Positions 35,651 to 45,314 of a stretch of DNA of 64,000 nt are shown in pieces. Position 1 is the stretch's first letter, and each line of letters starts with the position of its first letter. The DNA is taken from assembly GCF_039851965.1 (NCBI RefSeq), contig NZ_CP156674.1, positions 2,294,001 to 2,358,000 of the forward strand, read 5' to 3'. The position numbers and the translations under genes were made by a program. Origin of the DNA: Pseudalkalibacillus hwajinpoensis (GTDB lineage: Bacteria > Bacillota > Bacilli > Bacillales > Guptibacillaceae). Under the pieces are notes generated by a model. It made no database searches, was not told the origin of the DNA, and was given only the letters and a program-made list of their open reading frames with translations.

Positions 35651-36696
35651 CGAAGTACACTTCCTTTCGAATGAGAGCTATCTCTTTTTTAATCGATCGA
35701 CGAGCTGTCTTGATCATTGCAGGCTTAATTGGAGCGGTTATTCTAACAGCACTGATTAGTGTCGGTGTAGGCGAGATTTTCATGACACCGGATGCTGTAG
35801 TGAAAGCACTATTTGGCTATGGTACTGAAATGAACGAACTTGTTGTAAAACAGTTTCGTTTTCCTAGAATCGCCATGTCTGTTCTTGCTGGAGCTGCCCT
35901 TGCAGTATCAGGCGCTATCCTTCAGGGTATGATTCGTAATCCACTTGCATCGCCGGATATCCTTGGGATTACCTGGGGGGGAGCACTGGCGACGATTGGC
36001 TTCTTAACGATCTTTAGTGATAAGGCAAATGCGTTGACTGTAAGTATTCAATGGATGCCGCTTGCATCGTTTATTGGTGCAATAGTTGCAGGATTTCTAG
36101 TGTTTGTACTTTCCTGGAAAAATGGCATTTCACCAATTCGCCTTGTTTTAATCGGTATTGGGCTAACTGCGGTTCTGCAGGCATTAACAACCCTTCTAAT
36201 GATTATTGGGCCAATCTACCGAGCATCTGAAGCGAATATATGGATCACCGGAAGCGTGCATGGTACGAATGGCAAAGACGTGTTGACCCTTCTGCCCTGG
36301 GTAGTCGTACTCCTCGTGCTTCTAATGGTGTATTCAAGAAGGGTAAGCCTTCAGGAGCTTGGGGACGATGTCGCAAAAGGAGCAGGTGCACTTCTTTTAA
36401 GAGATCGCATCGTGCTGCTGTTAATCAGCACCGGACTTGCAGGCGGTGCAGTAGCCTTTGCTGGTGGAGTTGGGTTCGTAGGATTAATGGCTCCGCATAT
36501 TGCGAGAAAGCTGGTTGGTTCCTCATTCGGTGTACTTGTTCCAGTATCTGCACTCGTTGGCAGCATGCTTGTGATGATTGCAGACCTAATTGGTCGGACG
36601 CTATTTTCGCCGCTTGAAGTACCAGCAGGGGTTTTTACAGCCGCAATAGGGGCGCCTTATTTTATTTACTTATTGTATCGATCAAGAAACAAATGA
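35647..36696 (+). CDS. FecCD family ferric-siderophore ABC permease (second subunit)
   Basis: 349 aa partner permease with the same fold. Motifs FRFPRIAMSVLAGAALAVSGAILQG, RNPLASPDILG and GGVGFVGLMAPHIAR are present. Translationally coupled to the previous gene (ATGA overlap) and followed 16 bp later by the ATPase. Confidence 0.93.
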   Translation: MTKYTSFRMRAISFLIDRRAVLIIAGLIGAVILTALISVGVGEIFMTPDAVVKALFGYGTEMNELVVKQFRFPRIAMSVLAGAALAVSGAILQGMIRNPLASPDILGITWGGALATIGFLTIFSDKANALTVSIQWMPLASFIGAIVAGFLVFVLSWKNGISPIRLVLIGIGLTAVLQALTTLLMIIGPIYRASEANIWITGSVHGTNGKDVLTLLPWVVVLLVLLMVYSRRVSLQELGDDVAKGAGALLLRDRIVLLLISTGLAGGAVAFAGGVGFVGLMAPHIARKLVGSSFGVLVPVSALVGSMLVMIADLIGRTLFSPLEVPAGVFTAAIGAPYFIYLLYRSRNK

Positions 36697-36712
36697 TAGA
36701 GGAGGTGGGCGA

Positions 36713-37528
36713 ATGTACGCATTAAAAACGAAAGATCTCACGCTTGGGTATGGCGAGCAAACCGTGATCGAAGAGCTTAACTTACTGATCCCAGAAGGTG
36801 AAATGAGTGTTCTAATAGGCGGGAATGGATGTGGGAAATCGACACTTTTGCGAAGTCTTGCACGCCTCCTGAAGCCTCATTCTGGTGGCGTTGTGCTTGA
36901 TGGTGAGGCGATTTCAAAAAAACCAACGAAAGAAATTGCCCGCAAAATGGCCATTCTGCCTCAATCCCCAGTAGCGCCTGAAGGACTGACTGTTCTTCAG
37001 CTCGTTAAACAGGGACGGTACCCCTATCAAACCTGGTTAAGTCAGTGGTCTGAAGAAGATGAAGAGGCTGTTCAGAAGGCATTAAGAGCTACGCATATGG
37101 AAGAATTTGCGGAGAGAAATGTGGATTCATTATCAGGTGGGCAAAAGCAGCGAGCGTGGATTGCGCTAACGCTCGCACAGGACACGGACATTATTTTACT
37201 CGATGAACCCACAACATACCTGGATCTTGCTCATCAAATAGAGGTTCTCGATCTTCTTTTCGAACTTAATAAAGAGGATAACCGAACGATTTTGATGGTT
37301 CTACACGATCTCAACCTCGCGTGCAGGTATGCAGACCATATCATTGCTGTAAAAGACAAAGGGATTTATGACCAGGGTAAGCCAGAGGATATTGTGAATG
37401 TTGATCTCGTGAAGCACGTGTTTGGTTTGCAGTGTGACATTATTTCAGATCCATTGTTCGGGACGCCTCTATGCGTGCCACATGGCAAAGGGAGGAAGGT
37501 TCATGGTCGCGAAGCAACAGGTGTTTAA
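36713..37528 (+). CDS. Ferric-siderophore ABC transporter ATP-binding protein
   Basis: 271 aa ABC ATPase of the FecE/FhuC type. Walker A GGNGCGKST (about 36-44), signature LSGGQKQRAWIA, Walker B IILLDEPTTYLD and the H-loop VLHDL are intact. It powers the paired FecCD permeases. AGAGGAGGTGGG precedes the ATG; the 3' end overlaps the reductase gene by 26 bases. Confidence 0.95.
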   Translation: MYALKTKDLTLGYGEQTVIEELNLLIPEGEMSVLIGGNGCGKSTLLRSLARLLKPHSGGVVLDGEAISKKPTKEIARKMAILPQSPVAPEGLTVLQLVKQGRYPYQTWLSQWSEEDEEAVQKALRATHMEEFAERNVDSLSGGQKQRAWIALTLAQDTDIILLDEPTTYLDLAHQIEVLDLLFELNKEDNRTILMVLHDLNLACRYADHIIAVKDKGIYDQGKPEDIVNVDLVKHVFGLQCDIISDPLFGTPLCVPHGKGRKVHGREATGV

Positions 37529-38246
37529 TCTAAAGGAAAAAGAGAAGCTTGAGCTGCTTCGGCTTCAGGTGGGGGCTGCAAGTCATATGAGCATAAGACA
37601 GCTTCTCGATGCAAATGAGTTAAAAGCTTTGCTTGAACGTCTTGTCACGGAAGGGCATTTTCCTTCCCTCGTAGTCGCCGGGTCTCAGTTTACGAAGCGC
37701 TATGGATTTATGGCGATAGCTCCGATCCTATACGCCTTTACAATGTGGAATAAGCCAGTGGATGCAGGTACGGATAAGCTTGCATACCGACTGGATTTGG
37801 ATGCAGAGCCGTGGATGATCAATCTGGTTATAGATGATGAATGGATCGATCCATCGAAAGACCGATCTTTAGCACGGAGTGAGCTTGCAAATAAGGTGAT
37901 AAACGAAAACCTCGCTCCGTTTGTAGAAGCAATGGTAAAGGCTACTAAATTATCAGCTGCTATTCTCTGGGAAAATGTTTCGATCTACTTATTCTGGCTC
38001 TATGAAACGTTGATCCCATCAGAAGGTGACAAAGTACAAAAAAGAAGGGCAGAAGAAGACCTCCATTATTTCCTTCGTGAATTCAACTGCACAAGCTTTA
38101 CATGTGGTGCTAATCCTTTTCTCCCTTATTACACTGAGAAAACAGAAACAACAGATGGAGCAATTCGCTTCCGCCGAACATGCTGTCTGTATGACCAGGT
38201 ATCTGTAGGTGGCGCATGCTGCAAAACGTGTCCAAAGGCACGGTGA
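37503..38246 (+). CDS. FhuF-like ferric-siderophore reductase
   Basis: 247 aa. The C-terminus RRTCCLYDQVSVGGACCKTC has the Cys-Cys-x10-Cys and closing Cys-x2-Cys pattern of the FhuF [2Fe-2S] domain. It probably reduces imported ferric siderophore in the cytoplasm to release Fe2+. ATG 37503 follows GGGAGGAAGG, within the ATPase gene end, so it is coupled to the uptake operon. An additional Cys in the motif (ACCKTC) leaves the exact ligand set open. Confidence 0.8.
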   Translation: MVAKQQVFNLKEKEKLELLRLQVGAASHMSIRQLLDANELKALLERLVTEGHFPSLVVAGSQFTKRYGFMAIAPILYAFTMWNKPVDAGTDKLAYRLDLDAEPWMINLVIDDEWIDPSKDRSLARSELANKVINENLAPFVEAMVKATKLSAAILWENVSIYLFWLYETLIPSEGDKVQKRRAEEDLHYFLREFNCTSFTCGANPFLPYYTEKTETTDGAIRFRRTCCLYDQVSVGGACCKTCPKAR

Positions 38247-38280
38247 CAGGCACCACCCGGTTTAGCTCGAATGATGTCGA

Positions 38281-38312
38281 ATGAGAAAAGCGTACCCTAT
38301 GGGCACGCTTTT
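38281..38312. terminator. Bidirectional terminator
   Basis: AAAAGCGTACC/GGGCACGCTTTT imperfect stem between the convergent reductase and EamA genes. Confidence 0.82.
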
Positions 38313-39203
38313 TTAGGTTTCAGTTGGTTTTCGGGTATAGCTCCTAATAAACAGGAAGAGTCCTGCTAAGATAATACCTCCTCCAACCCACTGCATCGAG
38401 TGCAGGGTCTCCCCGAGAATGAAGTAGGCAAGGATACTCGCGCCGATTGGCTCAAATAGAATGCTCATCGATATGACGTTCACACTTACCCATTTCACAG
38501 CCCAGTTCAGAAGCGAGTGGCCAAGCAGAGTAGGGAAGAGGGCGAGCAGAAGGAAGTAAGTCCAATCGGAAGTGGGATATGTAACGAATGGATAACGTAA
38601 TACGAGATTGTAGATTACGAGTGTCAAAGCGGCAATCCCATAGACGATAAAGGTATAGGGAATCAGATCTAACCGTGTTCGAATGTTCTGCCCAAATAAG
38701 AGGTAGCCGGTTACCATCGCACAGGCTGTAAGCGCAAGAATATCACCCCAGAGTGCAATGCCGCTTATTTGGAAATCACCCCAGCTAATCACAACAGATC
38801 CCGTAACCGCCGTTAGCCCTCCTGCAATTGCAGGAAGGGTAAGTTTTTCTTTGAAAAAAAGATAGGTCCCTATGAACGCAAACAGAGGTTGAAGTGTTAC
38901 GAGTACGACCGAACTCGCGACAGACGTGTAATTCAGTGATTCAAACCAGAGAATAAAGTGAAATGCGAGACTCACACCTGCTAGACTTCCATATCCCCAG
39001 TCAGTTGCTTTAATTTTCTTAAAGGCATCTCGACAGTTTAGTAAAACAATCGGAAGCATCAGCCCAATCGCAATCAGAAGGCGATACATTGCAATGATGG
39101 AAGCCGGTGCTGAAGCAAGCTTTACAATGACTGCGGAGGTCGATACGAAAAAAACCGCGATCATGATGGCGACATAAGGTTTTGTGTTTGGGTTGTTAGA
39201 CAA
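38313..39203 (-). CDS. EamA/DMT family transporter
   Basis: 296 aa with ten helices in two EamA repeats (ending FYLG-type helix ... LGETLHSMQWVGGGIILAGL). Probably exports metabolites or amino acids; substrate unknown. Start TTG 39203 is 7 bases after CTGGAGGAA; the extended frame to 39230 overlaps the amidase end and has no Shine-Dalgarno site. Same strand and 19 bp behind the amidase gene, so likely co-transcribed. Confidence 0.85.
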   Translation of the reverse strand: MSNNPNTKPYVAIMIAVFFVSTSAVIVKLASAPASIIAMYRLLIAIGLMLPIVLLNCRDAFKKIKATDWGYGSLAGVSLAFHFILWFESLNYTSVASSVVLVTLQPLFAFIGTYLFFKEKLTLPAIAGGLTAVTGSVVISWGDFQISGIALWGDILALTACAMVTGYLLFGQNIRTRLDLIPYTFIVYGIAALTLVIYNLVLRYPFVTYPTSDWTYFLLLALFPTLLGHSLLNWAVKWVSVNVISMSILFEPIGASILAYFILGETLHSMQWVGGGIILAGLFLFIRSYTRKPTET

Positions 39204-39222
39204 GGAAGATTCCTCCAGATTA

Positions 39223-40680
39223 TTATACAAATTCTGCTTCAGCTTGCTCTTTCAGTTGATCATTGTCATGCAGGGTGCATCGACTATACCCACCAATCCG
39301 CCCTTCAATCTGTTCACCGAGCTGAAAAAGCGCTTCTTCATTACCAACCCGACTCACGAGCTGAACGCCAATTGGCAGTCCCTCTTTACTTGTTCCGATT
39401 GGAACGGTCAGTGAAGGGAGGCCCCACACATTCGCATAGGCAATGTAAGGCATGTAATTCAAAAACGTTTTTCGAATTGAAAATAATTCCTGATACAATT
39501 CGCCGTGAATGGGTGCAGGTGAATGATAGACTGGCATAATAAGAATGCGGTTGTCTAAATAGTCTTCTAAAATATCATCTCCACGCTTAAGGGCAGCATG
39601 AATCTGATTGATTTGTTTCTGATTCGGCTTGAAAAGCTTTGTACCAATTAATGCCCACGAGAGATAAGGATGGACGTCAGAACTTCGAAATAACTTTTCT
39701 TTCATAAATTCAGCAAACGCACTGGCCTTTTCATTATCCGTCATGAGCTTCACCATGTCGGCTCCACCATCAATGGACATGATTTGCTGCCACATCAGTG
39801 CCGCCTCATCAAAAAATGGGGGATTGACCTGCTCTTCAGATAATTCATCTTCAAATGCTTCTCTCATACTTGAAATGAGTTGGAACGTTTCTCGATTAAT
39901 CGGAAAGCGATGATGTGGGAGCGGATAAACAAGTTTGAAATCCGAAAGATTTCGATCTGGCGGTGGCTCGTTAGCGATAATCTGGTTAATAAGACGAGCA
40001 TCTTGAACAGATTTGCTCATCGCGCCAATGCCGAGCATACGCTCCTGCTCAGGCTTGTCGACGAAGGGGAAATTTCCCTCCTGTGAGACCTGGCGATTTC
40101 CGGACTTAAAACCGACGATCCCATTAAAATGAGCAGGGAAGCGAATGGAGCCCCCAATATCAGCACCAATGCCAACAGCAGCTCCGCCTGCTGCGATCAA
40201 TGAGCCTTCTCCACCGCTTGAGCCGCCTGATGTTCTTCTGGTGTCCCACGGGTTATTTGTTCTTCCGTAATGTTTGTTATCAGTTTCCTGACAGAAGCAA
40301 AGAGCTGGTGTATTCGTTTTACCAAGAATAATCGCGCCTTCTGCCTTCAAGCGACTGATGACCTCGGCATCAGTTTTTTCGCGTGAACCAGCGCGATAGC
40401 TGAGTCCACCGGTTGTTGTCATATTTTCAACATGGAAGCATTCTTTTACACTGATTGGGACTCCAAATAAACGGCCTCGTGCCTCTTCAGTGGCAAGCAT
40501 GTAATCAGCTCGTTTAGCCTCCTCCAGTGCTGATTCAAAGCGGTTTTCTACAAGACAGTTCAGCACAGGATTAATTGTGTTAAGATGCTCGATATACGTT
40601 TTAACAGCATGATGCGATGAGATTTCTCGGTTCGAAATCTTTCTCGACAGGGACAGGGCATCCATTTCTAATATTGTCAT
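39223..40680 (-). CDS. Amidase (amidase signature family)
   Basis: 485 aa amidase-signature hydrolase. The Ser-cisSer-Lys triad can be read: Lys in VSVKECF, cis-Ser in GGSSGGEGSL and nucleophilic Ser in DIGGSIRFPAHFNG. The family includes fatty-acid amide hydrolases and GatA. The long NETF...AFEDEL middle part resembles FAAH-like members. Not GatA, as no gatC/gatB are near. Substrate unknown. Confidence 0.88.
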   Translation of the reverse strand: MTILEMDALSLSRKISNREISSHHAVKTYIEHLNTINPVLNCLVENRFESALEEAKRADYMLATEEARGRLFGVPISVKECFHVENMTTTGGLSYRAGSREKTDAEVISRLKAEGAIILGKTNTPALCFCQETDNKHYGRTNNPWDTRRTSGGSSGGEGSLIAAGGAAVGIGADIGGSIRFPAHFNGIVGFKSGNRQVSQEGNFPFVDKPEQERMLGIGAMSKSVQDARLINQIIANEPPPDRNLSDFKLVYPLPHHRFPINRETFQLISSMREAFEDELSEEQVNPPFFDEAALMWQQIMSIDGGADMVKLMTDNEKASAFAEFMKEKLFRSSDVHPYLSWALIGTKLFKPNQKQINQIHAALKRGDDILEDYLDNRILIMPVYHSPAPIHGELYQELFSIRKTFLNYMPYIAYANVWGLPSLTVPIGTSKEGLPIGVQLVSRVGNEEALFQLGEQIEGRIGGYSRCTLHDNDQLKEQAEAEFV

Positions 40681-40774
40681 GCTATCCCTCCATTAAGTTG
40701 TCGGCCTATCCTCCGACATGGTATATCTATTTATTCGTCTTTAAAGAACAGAACCCTTTTAACCTGATAAATGG

Positions 40775-40806
40775 AAGTGGCATCTCGCTTGTGACGAAAT
40801 GCCACT
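40775..40806. terminator. Hairpin after the radical SAM gene
   Basis: AGTGGCAT/ATGCCACT stem with a long loop lies at the 3' end of the radical SAM gene (minus strand); T tract is weak. Confidence 0.45.
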
Positions 40807-40811
40807 ATTCC

Positions 40812-42554
40812 TTAGGAAATAACCGAAAATTTAGAAGGAAGCGAGCCATAGAAAACGTCACGTTCATTCGTTTTTGGATGATAGTAAATAAGTAAAAACG
40901 TTTGCTCCACTTCATCTGGGCCAATCGGAAGAACATCAACCACCGTATGTTTGTGAAGCTCACGCTCAGAAAGGTTTAGTGATTGGAATGCTTCCCCAAG
41001 AAGAAGTGGATTTTCGTTTACAAGTTTAATAAGAGCGGTTTCGTCGCGCTTCTCCAACCGATCACTCCACCAGACAGTACGTGGCTTTGTTTTTGAATTA
41101 GAGAGATAGTCTATTTTCATAAACGTTGTCAGACGATCCATATGCTCAGGTGCGCGCTCGCTCATAAAGGAAGCGAGACGTCGAAATAGATCTTCAAGCT
41201 GATGGCCGATGCGAGACCAGCCTTTTCCCTCCCAATAGCTTCCGAATTCCTGGAAGAAGTCGAAGGGAGATTGGAAAACCTCCGTTACAAGATATTCGAG
41301 CGTCGTATCCATACGATGATCGTTCCAGTATTTCTCAAGTACGTCTTCTACCTGCTTAATGCGAATCACGTCGTCGAATGATAAGACGTCATTTCCGAGT
41401 ATTTCGTACGGAGAACGGTCCATGTAGAGATAACCGTGCTTTTCAGCGCTCAGGCGGACACCCGTACCGCGCAGCATTTTAAGAAATCCGAGCTGGAGCT
41501 CTTCAGGCCGAAATGAGAATACATCGTTGAAGGTTTTGCGGAATGACCGATAATCTTCCCCAGGCAGGCCAGCGATTAAATCAAGGTGCTGATCAATTTT
41601 CCCTCCATCTTTCACCATGGTTACCGTCCGTGCGAGCTTTTCGAAATTCTGTTTTCGCATGACAAGCTCATTCGTCTCATCGTTTGTCGATTGAACACCA
41701 ATTTCAAAACGGAATAGTCCTGGAGGGGCTTCTTTATTTAGAAACTCAAGAACTTCTGGGCGCATGATGTCCGCGGTGATTTCGAATTGAAAAACGCAAC
41801 CGGGCCGATGCTCATCAATCAAGAATTGAAACATATCAAGGGCATAATTTCTGCGAATATTAAACGTTCTGTCAACGAACTTGATCGTCTTCGCCCCATT
41901 GTCCATTAAATACTGAAGTTCCTCTTTCATACGCTCAGCAGGGAAATACCTTACCCCAATTTCAATCGAAGATAAGCAGAACTGACAGGAATAAGGACAG
42001 CCTCGACTCGTCTCCACATATGTGACGCGGCGACCGAGATCTGCAAGGTCTTCTTCGAACCGGAATGGAGACGGAATTTCACTTAGTGAGAGCTTAGGCG
42101 CTGGTGGATTGATATGGTTTTTGTCGTCTTTACGGTAAGCAATGCCTTTCACATGGTCAGCCGATTCACCAGCTTCAATGGATTGAAGAAGCTCCTTAAA
42201 GGTAGCCTCTCCTTCACCCATGACAATGTAATCAGCCTGTGGGATACGGTCGAGCCATTCATACACATCATATGAAACTTCTGGACCGCCAAGTACAATT
42301 GTTAACGATGGATTTACTATTTTTAGCATTTCAATAACGGGAATCGTTTCTTCGATATTCCAGATATAGCAGCTGAAGCCAATCACATCGGGCTTCATAC
42401 TATGGAGATCGATTACGATATTCATGACAGGATCTTTAATTGTATATTCTGCCATCTTGACGTTATATTCAGGGGCAGCGGAGGCTTTTAAATAACGTAA
42501 TGCGAGACAGGTATGAATAAACTTCGCATTCAACGTACTTACAACTATCTTCAT
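40812..42554 (-). CDS. B12-binding domain radical SAM protein
   Basis: 580 aa. An N-terminal cobalamin-binding-like Rossmann domain (about 1-140, with GGPEVSYDVYEWL) is followed by a radical SAM core with RGCPYSCQFCL (three [4Fe-4S] Cys) near residue 187, and a C-terminal DUF4080-like region. The B12 DxHxxG motif is not evident, so cobalamin binding is uncertain. Reaction unknown. AAAGAAATG context; monocistronic. Confidence 0.86.
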   Translation of the reverse strand: MKIVVSTLNAKFIHTCLALRYLKASAAPEYNVKMAEYTIKDPVMNIVIDLHSMKPDVIGFSCYIWNIEETIPVIEMLKIVNPSLTIVLGGPEVSYDVYEWLDRIPQADYIVMGEGEATFKELLQSIEAGESADHVKGIAYRKDDKNHINPPAPKLSLSEIPSPFRFEEDLADLGRRVTYVETSRGCPYSCQFCLSSIEIGVRYFPAERMKEELQYLMDNGAKTIKFVDRTFNIRRNYALDMFQFLIDEHRPGCVFQFEITADIMRPEVLEFLNKEAPPGLFRFEIGVQSTNDETNELVMRKQNFEKLARTVTMVKDGGKIDQHLDLIAGLPGEDYRSFRKTFNDVFSFRPEELQLGFLKMLRGTGVRLSAEKHGYLYMDRSPYEILGNDVLSFDDVIRIKQVEDVLEKYWNDHRMDTTLEYLVTEVFQSPFDFFQEFGSYWEGKGWSRIGHQLEDLFRRLASFMSERAPEHMDRLTTFMKIDYLSNSKTKPRTVWWSDRLEKRDETALIKLVNENPLLLGEAFQSLNLSERELHKHTVVDVLPIGPDEVEQTFLLIYYHPKTNERDVFYGSLPSKFSVIS

Positions 42555-42714
42555 TTCTTTCCAACTCCTGCATTGTTAATTTCTTCATTATATCACCTGG
42601 CGTAAGAAATAATCAGTTTCAGTGTGAGGATTTTAGAGTCTGATAATTCGGAAAATAATTGAAAAGAAAGCGCTTACGTGAGAAGATAGATGAAAAAAGC
42701 AGGGAGTGACCAAA

Positions 42715-43761
42715 TTGGAACTTGCTTCAATTACGAGAGAACACCCTTTCTCGGAGGAAGACTTTGAGTACACGTCGCTGTTGCCTGGTTATCGTGTCGA
42801 TCTGCGAAATGCAAGAAATGAGCAGATCGATCGGTTTCTAAATGCGAACGTTGTGAGTGACTGGTCACAATTGTCATGGAAGGAAATTGGGAGGCCGTTT
42901 GAAGTGAAGAAAATCGCTAAGGACCGGCGAGACTGGGAGAAGGAGAACCAGCAGGACATGCCGGTTAAGACGTCATGGGAGTATTTCAATCGGTCCTTTC
43001 ATACCCTTTTTATGCAGGACGTTCCTGCTGAACAGCAGCGGATAAAAATCTCCTTGAAGGAAGATTTCAAAGGCTTCCGTCTTCGTGATATCAAACAGGG
43101 ACTTGGAGAAATGACGCGTCTGTCACTCTGGAACTACGTTCATCGTATTGAAGACGGCATTTGGGACCCGCGCGGCAAACGGGCTCTTTTTCAAGGACTT
43201 GATGTCAAAAATCCTCGTATTCTTTTTCTTGGCGCTGCTGAAGGATATGAAGCAATGCAACTCCACGCCATGTATCCCGGTGGAGAAATTGTGATGGTTG
43301 ATTATGACGCTTTCTGTAAGACAGATCGTTTTGCGCATTTCCCTGATACGTATCCTTTTCTTGGTACGAATCCAGAGACGGGTTCTCCTAAAGTCTGGTA
43401 TAAAGATCAAATGAACATTACCTACCTTGTCAAAGACATCCGCGACCTTGATTTCCATAAAGAATTTGATATTGTCCTAAGCGTCGGTCTTCTTGAGCAT
43501 GTTCCAGATGAACACAAGCCAGCAATTCTGGAGTGGCATCGTAAATTTGTAAAAGATAACGGCTATGTAATCATGACAACCCCAAGAAATCAGATGAAAT
43601 CAAGAATATATTACCACATTATGGCAGATATGATGAATCATACGTACCGTGAGCTCATGGATATCCGCCAGATGGGGCTCTACGCCTATGAGAACGGCTT
43701 TGATATTATAAGACATGGGTTTATTAAAGTGCACAATGGGATTATTGCCAGGGCTCGCTAA
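42715..43761 (+). CDS. Class I SAM-dependent methyltransferase
   Basis: About 348 aa. An N-terminal region of ~150 residues without a known fold precedes a methyltransferase domain: ILFLGAAEGYEAMQLHAMYP (motif I), DIVLSVGLLEHVPDEHK (motif IV region) and YVIMTTPRN. The acceptor is unknown. Start TTG 42715 is 8 bases after AGGGAG; GTG 42706 would abut it. A cre-like GAAAGCGCTTACG lies about 45 bp upstream. Confidence 0.78.
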   Translation: MELASITREHPFSEEDFEYTSLLPGYRVDLRNARNEQIDRFLNANVVSDWSQLSWKEIGRPFEVKKIAKDRRDWEKENQQDMPVKTSWEYFNRSFHTLFMQDVPAEQQRIKISLKEDFKGFRLRDIKQGLGEMTRLSLWNYVHRIEDGIWDPRGKRALFQGLDVKNPRILFLGAAEGYEAMQLHAMYPGGEIVMVDYDAFCKTDRFAHFPDTYPFLGTNPETGSPKVWYKDQMNITYLVKDIRDLDFHKEFDIVLSVGLLEHVPDEHKPAILEWHRKFVKDNGYVIMTTPRNQMKSRIYYHIMADMMNHTYRELMDIRQMGLYAYENGFDIIRHGFIKVHNGIIARAR

Positions 43762-43821
43762 TGGCGATTGTGTCGTAATTATGATAAAAGTGAGGTGAGA
43801 CGAACCAATAGGAGGGGTAAC

Positions 43822-44295
43822 ATGACTGTACATTCATTCACTGCCGAAACGCTTCAAGGAAATGCCATGCCGCTATCTGAATACAGCGGTAAGGTGCTAT
43901 TGATCGTAAACACCGCTAGCAAATGCGGGCTGACACCACAGTACGAAAGTCTTCAGGAACTTTATGATTCCCTTAAAGATGAACAGTTTGAAATCCTTGG
44001 TTTTCCATGCAATCAGTTCGGGGCACAGGAGCCGGGATCTGAGAAAGACATTCAGGAATTTTGCTCAATTAACTACGGTGTTCGTTTCCAGATGTTTGCG
44101 AAAGTAGACGTTAACGGAGAAAACGCGCATCCTCTGTTTCAGTACCTGACTCATGAGGCCCCAGAAGTTGAACACGGTGACATTCCGTGGAACTTCACCA
44201 AGTTTCTCGTCGATCAAAATGGCAACGTAGTAGAACGCTATGAACCGACGACTGAACCTCATACAATTTTGAAAGATATTGAGGCAGTGCTCTAA
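43822..44295 (+). CDS. bsaA: Glutathione peroxidase family thiol peroxidase
   Basis: 157 aa. NTASKCGLTPQY holds the peroxidatic Cys, with GFPCNQFGAQEPG and WNFTKFLVD as further signatures. In bacilli these enzymes use thioredoxin rather than glutathione to reduce peroxides. ATG 43822 follows TAGGAGGGG with 4-5 bases spacing; 18 upstream in-frame codons are not needed. Confidence 0.92.
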   Translation: MTVHSFTAETLQGNAMPLSEYSGKVLLIVNTASKCGLTPQYESLQELYDSLKDEQFEILGFPCNQFGAQEPGSEKDIQEFCSINYGVRFQMFAKVDVNGENAHPLFQYLTHEAPEVEHGDIPWNFTKFLVDQNGNVVERYEPTTEPHTILKDIEAVL

Positions 44296-44350
44296 TAGAG
44301 GTTCAAAATTTGTCGATACCGGGTATATCATCTTTGAGGTGATAGTCAAA

Positions 44351-44545
44351 ATGAAATGGTGGATTCCGTTTTGCTATATGATTGGAACGTTTTCAGGAGC
44401 GATGCTCAGTGGATGGGGCATGGATCGTGAATGGGATGTGTTCCCTTCATTTGCGATGGCAATTACAGCATTTTTCATAAGTGTTCTATCCATTGTCGTA
44501 CGCGACGTCGTTCCAAAAGTCTTGGAAGAAACCCTGCGGAGTTAA
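44351..44545 (+). CDS. Small membrane protein
   Basis: 64 aa with two hydrophobic helices (about 2-22 and 32-52) and a positively charged end. GAGGTGAT lies 9 bases before ATG 44351. It lies 55 bp behind the peroxidase gene and is probably co-transcribed. Not recognised. Confidence 0.55.
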   Translation: MKWWIPFCYMIGTFSGAMLSGWGMDREWDVFPSFAMAITAFFISVLSIVVRDVVPKVLEETLRS

Positions 44546-44562
44546 TTGCGCGGGGTTTTTGT
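44528..44562 (+). terminator. Intrinsic terminator
   Basis: AACCCTGCG/GCGCGGGGTT imperfect stem followed by TTTTTG; it begins inside the stop region of the small membrane gene. Confidence 0.7.
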
Positions 44563-44571
44563 ATACAGTCA

Positions 44572-45204
44572 TCAGCAACTAAAATGAAAAGGGTGAAATG
44601 GAGGGTCTGCCGGCTGAAGGAATTCGGACTTCCCGAGCTTCCATTTCCATGAAGCATAAGCAGCAAGGCAGGCGTCAAATGAGTGGGAGGATTTGAGTGC
44701 ATCTACTGGTAACCTTTGCACTCCCTCATTTTCAAGGAACGCTTTTATTTGAAGACGTGAGTCCATGTCTGTTTTATAGGTAACAACGGATGAGATATCC
44801 GGCGATCTGAGCCCAATTGCTGCTCCAGGGTGAACTTCTAAGATAGTCGCAGAGCCTGTTGAAAGTCCTCTTGAAAGTGAGATGCCTCTCAGCGTTAAAT
44901 ACACCATTCGCGTCATCGTCGGTGTCATGATGGAGCCGCTACGCATTCCTTTTGCGACGATATTCTGCCTCAGAGCACGATCAGCGGGACGATCACCGCC
45001 GCCTGGTTGATAGGAAAGCGGTGCATCAATTCCAATGGTGACCGAGGCTTGCTGCGATTCGATCACATTATAAATGTCTGCATCAGTTACACCTTCTGCC
45101 AATTGTCTAAAAACAAGAAAGTTCTTATCTCCTTCAAATAACGCAAGTGAGGTGTCTTTCGTGTTCGAGGGCCCTGATAAGTCGATTCCAATGAATATCT
45201 CCAA
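44572..45204 (-). CDS. DUF429 domain-containing protein
   Basis: 210 aa protein of the DUF429 family (RNase H-like fold predicted): IFIGIDLSGP at the N-terminus, TIGIDAPLSYQPGGG and SFDACLAAYASWKW near the end supply acidic residues expected of that fold. Function unknown. Start TTG 45204 lies 9 bases after AAGGAG; a 13-codon extension upstream is unsupported. Confidence 0.76.
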   Translation of the reverse strand: MEIFIGIDLSGPSNTKDTSLALFEGDKNFLVFRQLAEGVTDADIYNVIESQQASVTIGIDAPLSYQPGGGDRPADRALRQNIVAKGMRSGSIMTPTMTRMVYLTLRGISLSRGLSTGSATILEVHPGAAIGLRSPDISSVVTYKTDMDSRLQIKAFLENEGVQRLPVDALKSSHSFDACLAAYASWKWKLGKSEFLQPADPPFHPFHFSC

Positions 45205-45314
45205 TATGAGTTGCTCCTTCTTTATCTGATTTAAATAACACATTAAGTGGAAAACGGGTTCAAGTAAAGGCGGTGCGTACGTTATAATGAAGGTATAGAA
45301 ACGGACTGATACCT

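Noticed and set aside
42666..42680. CcpA cre site before the methyltransferase gene
   Set aside because: GAAAGCGCTTACG resembles cre, but similar AAGCGCTT cores occur at several unrelated places (3704, 52140), so it is not firm enough to list.
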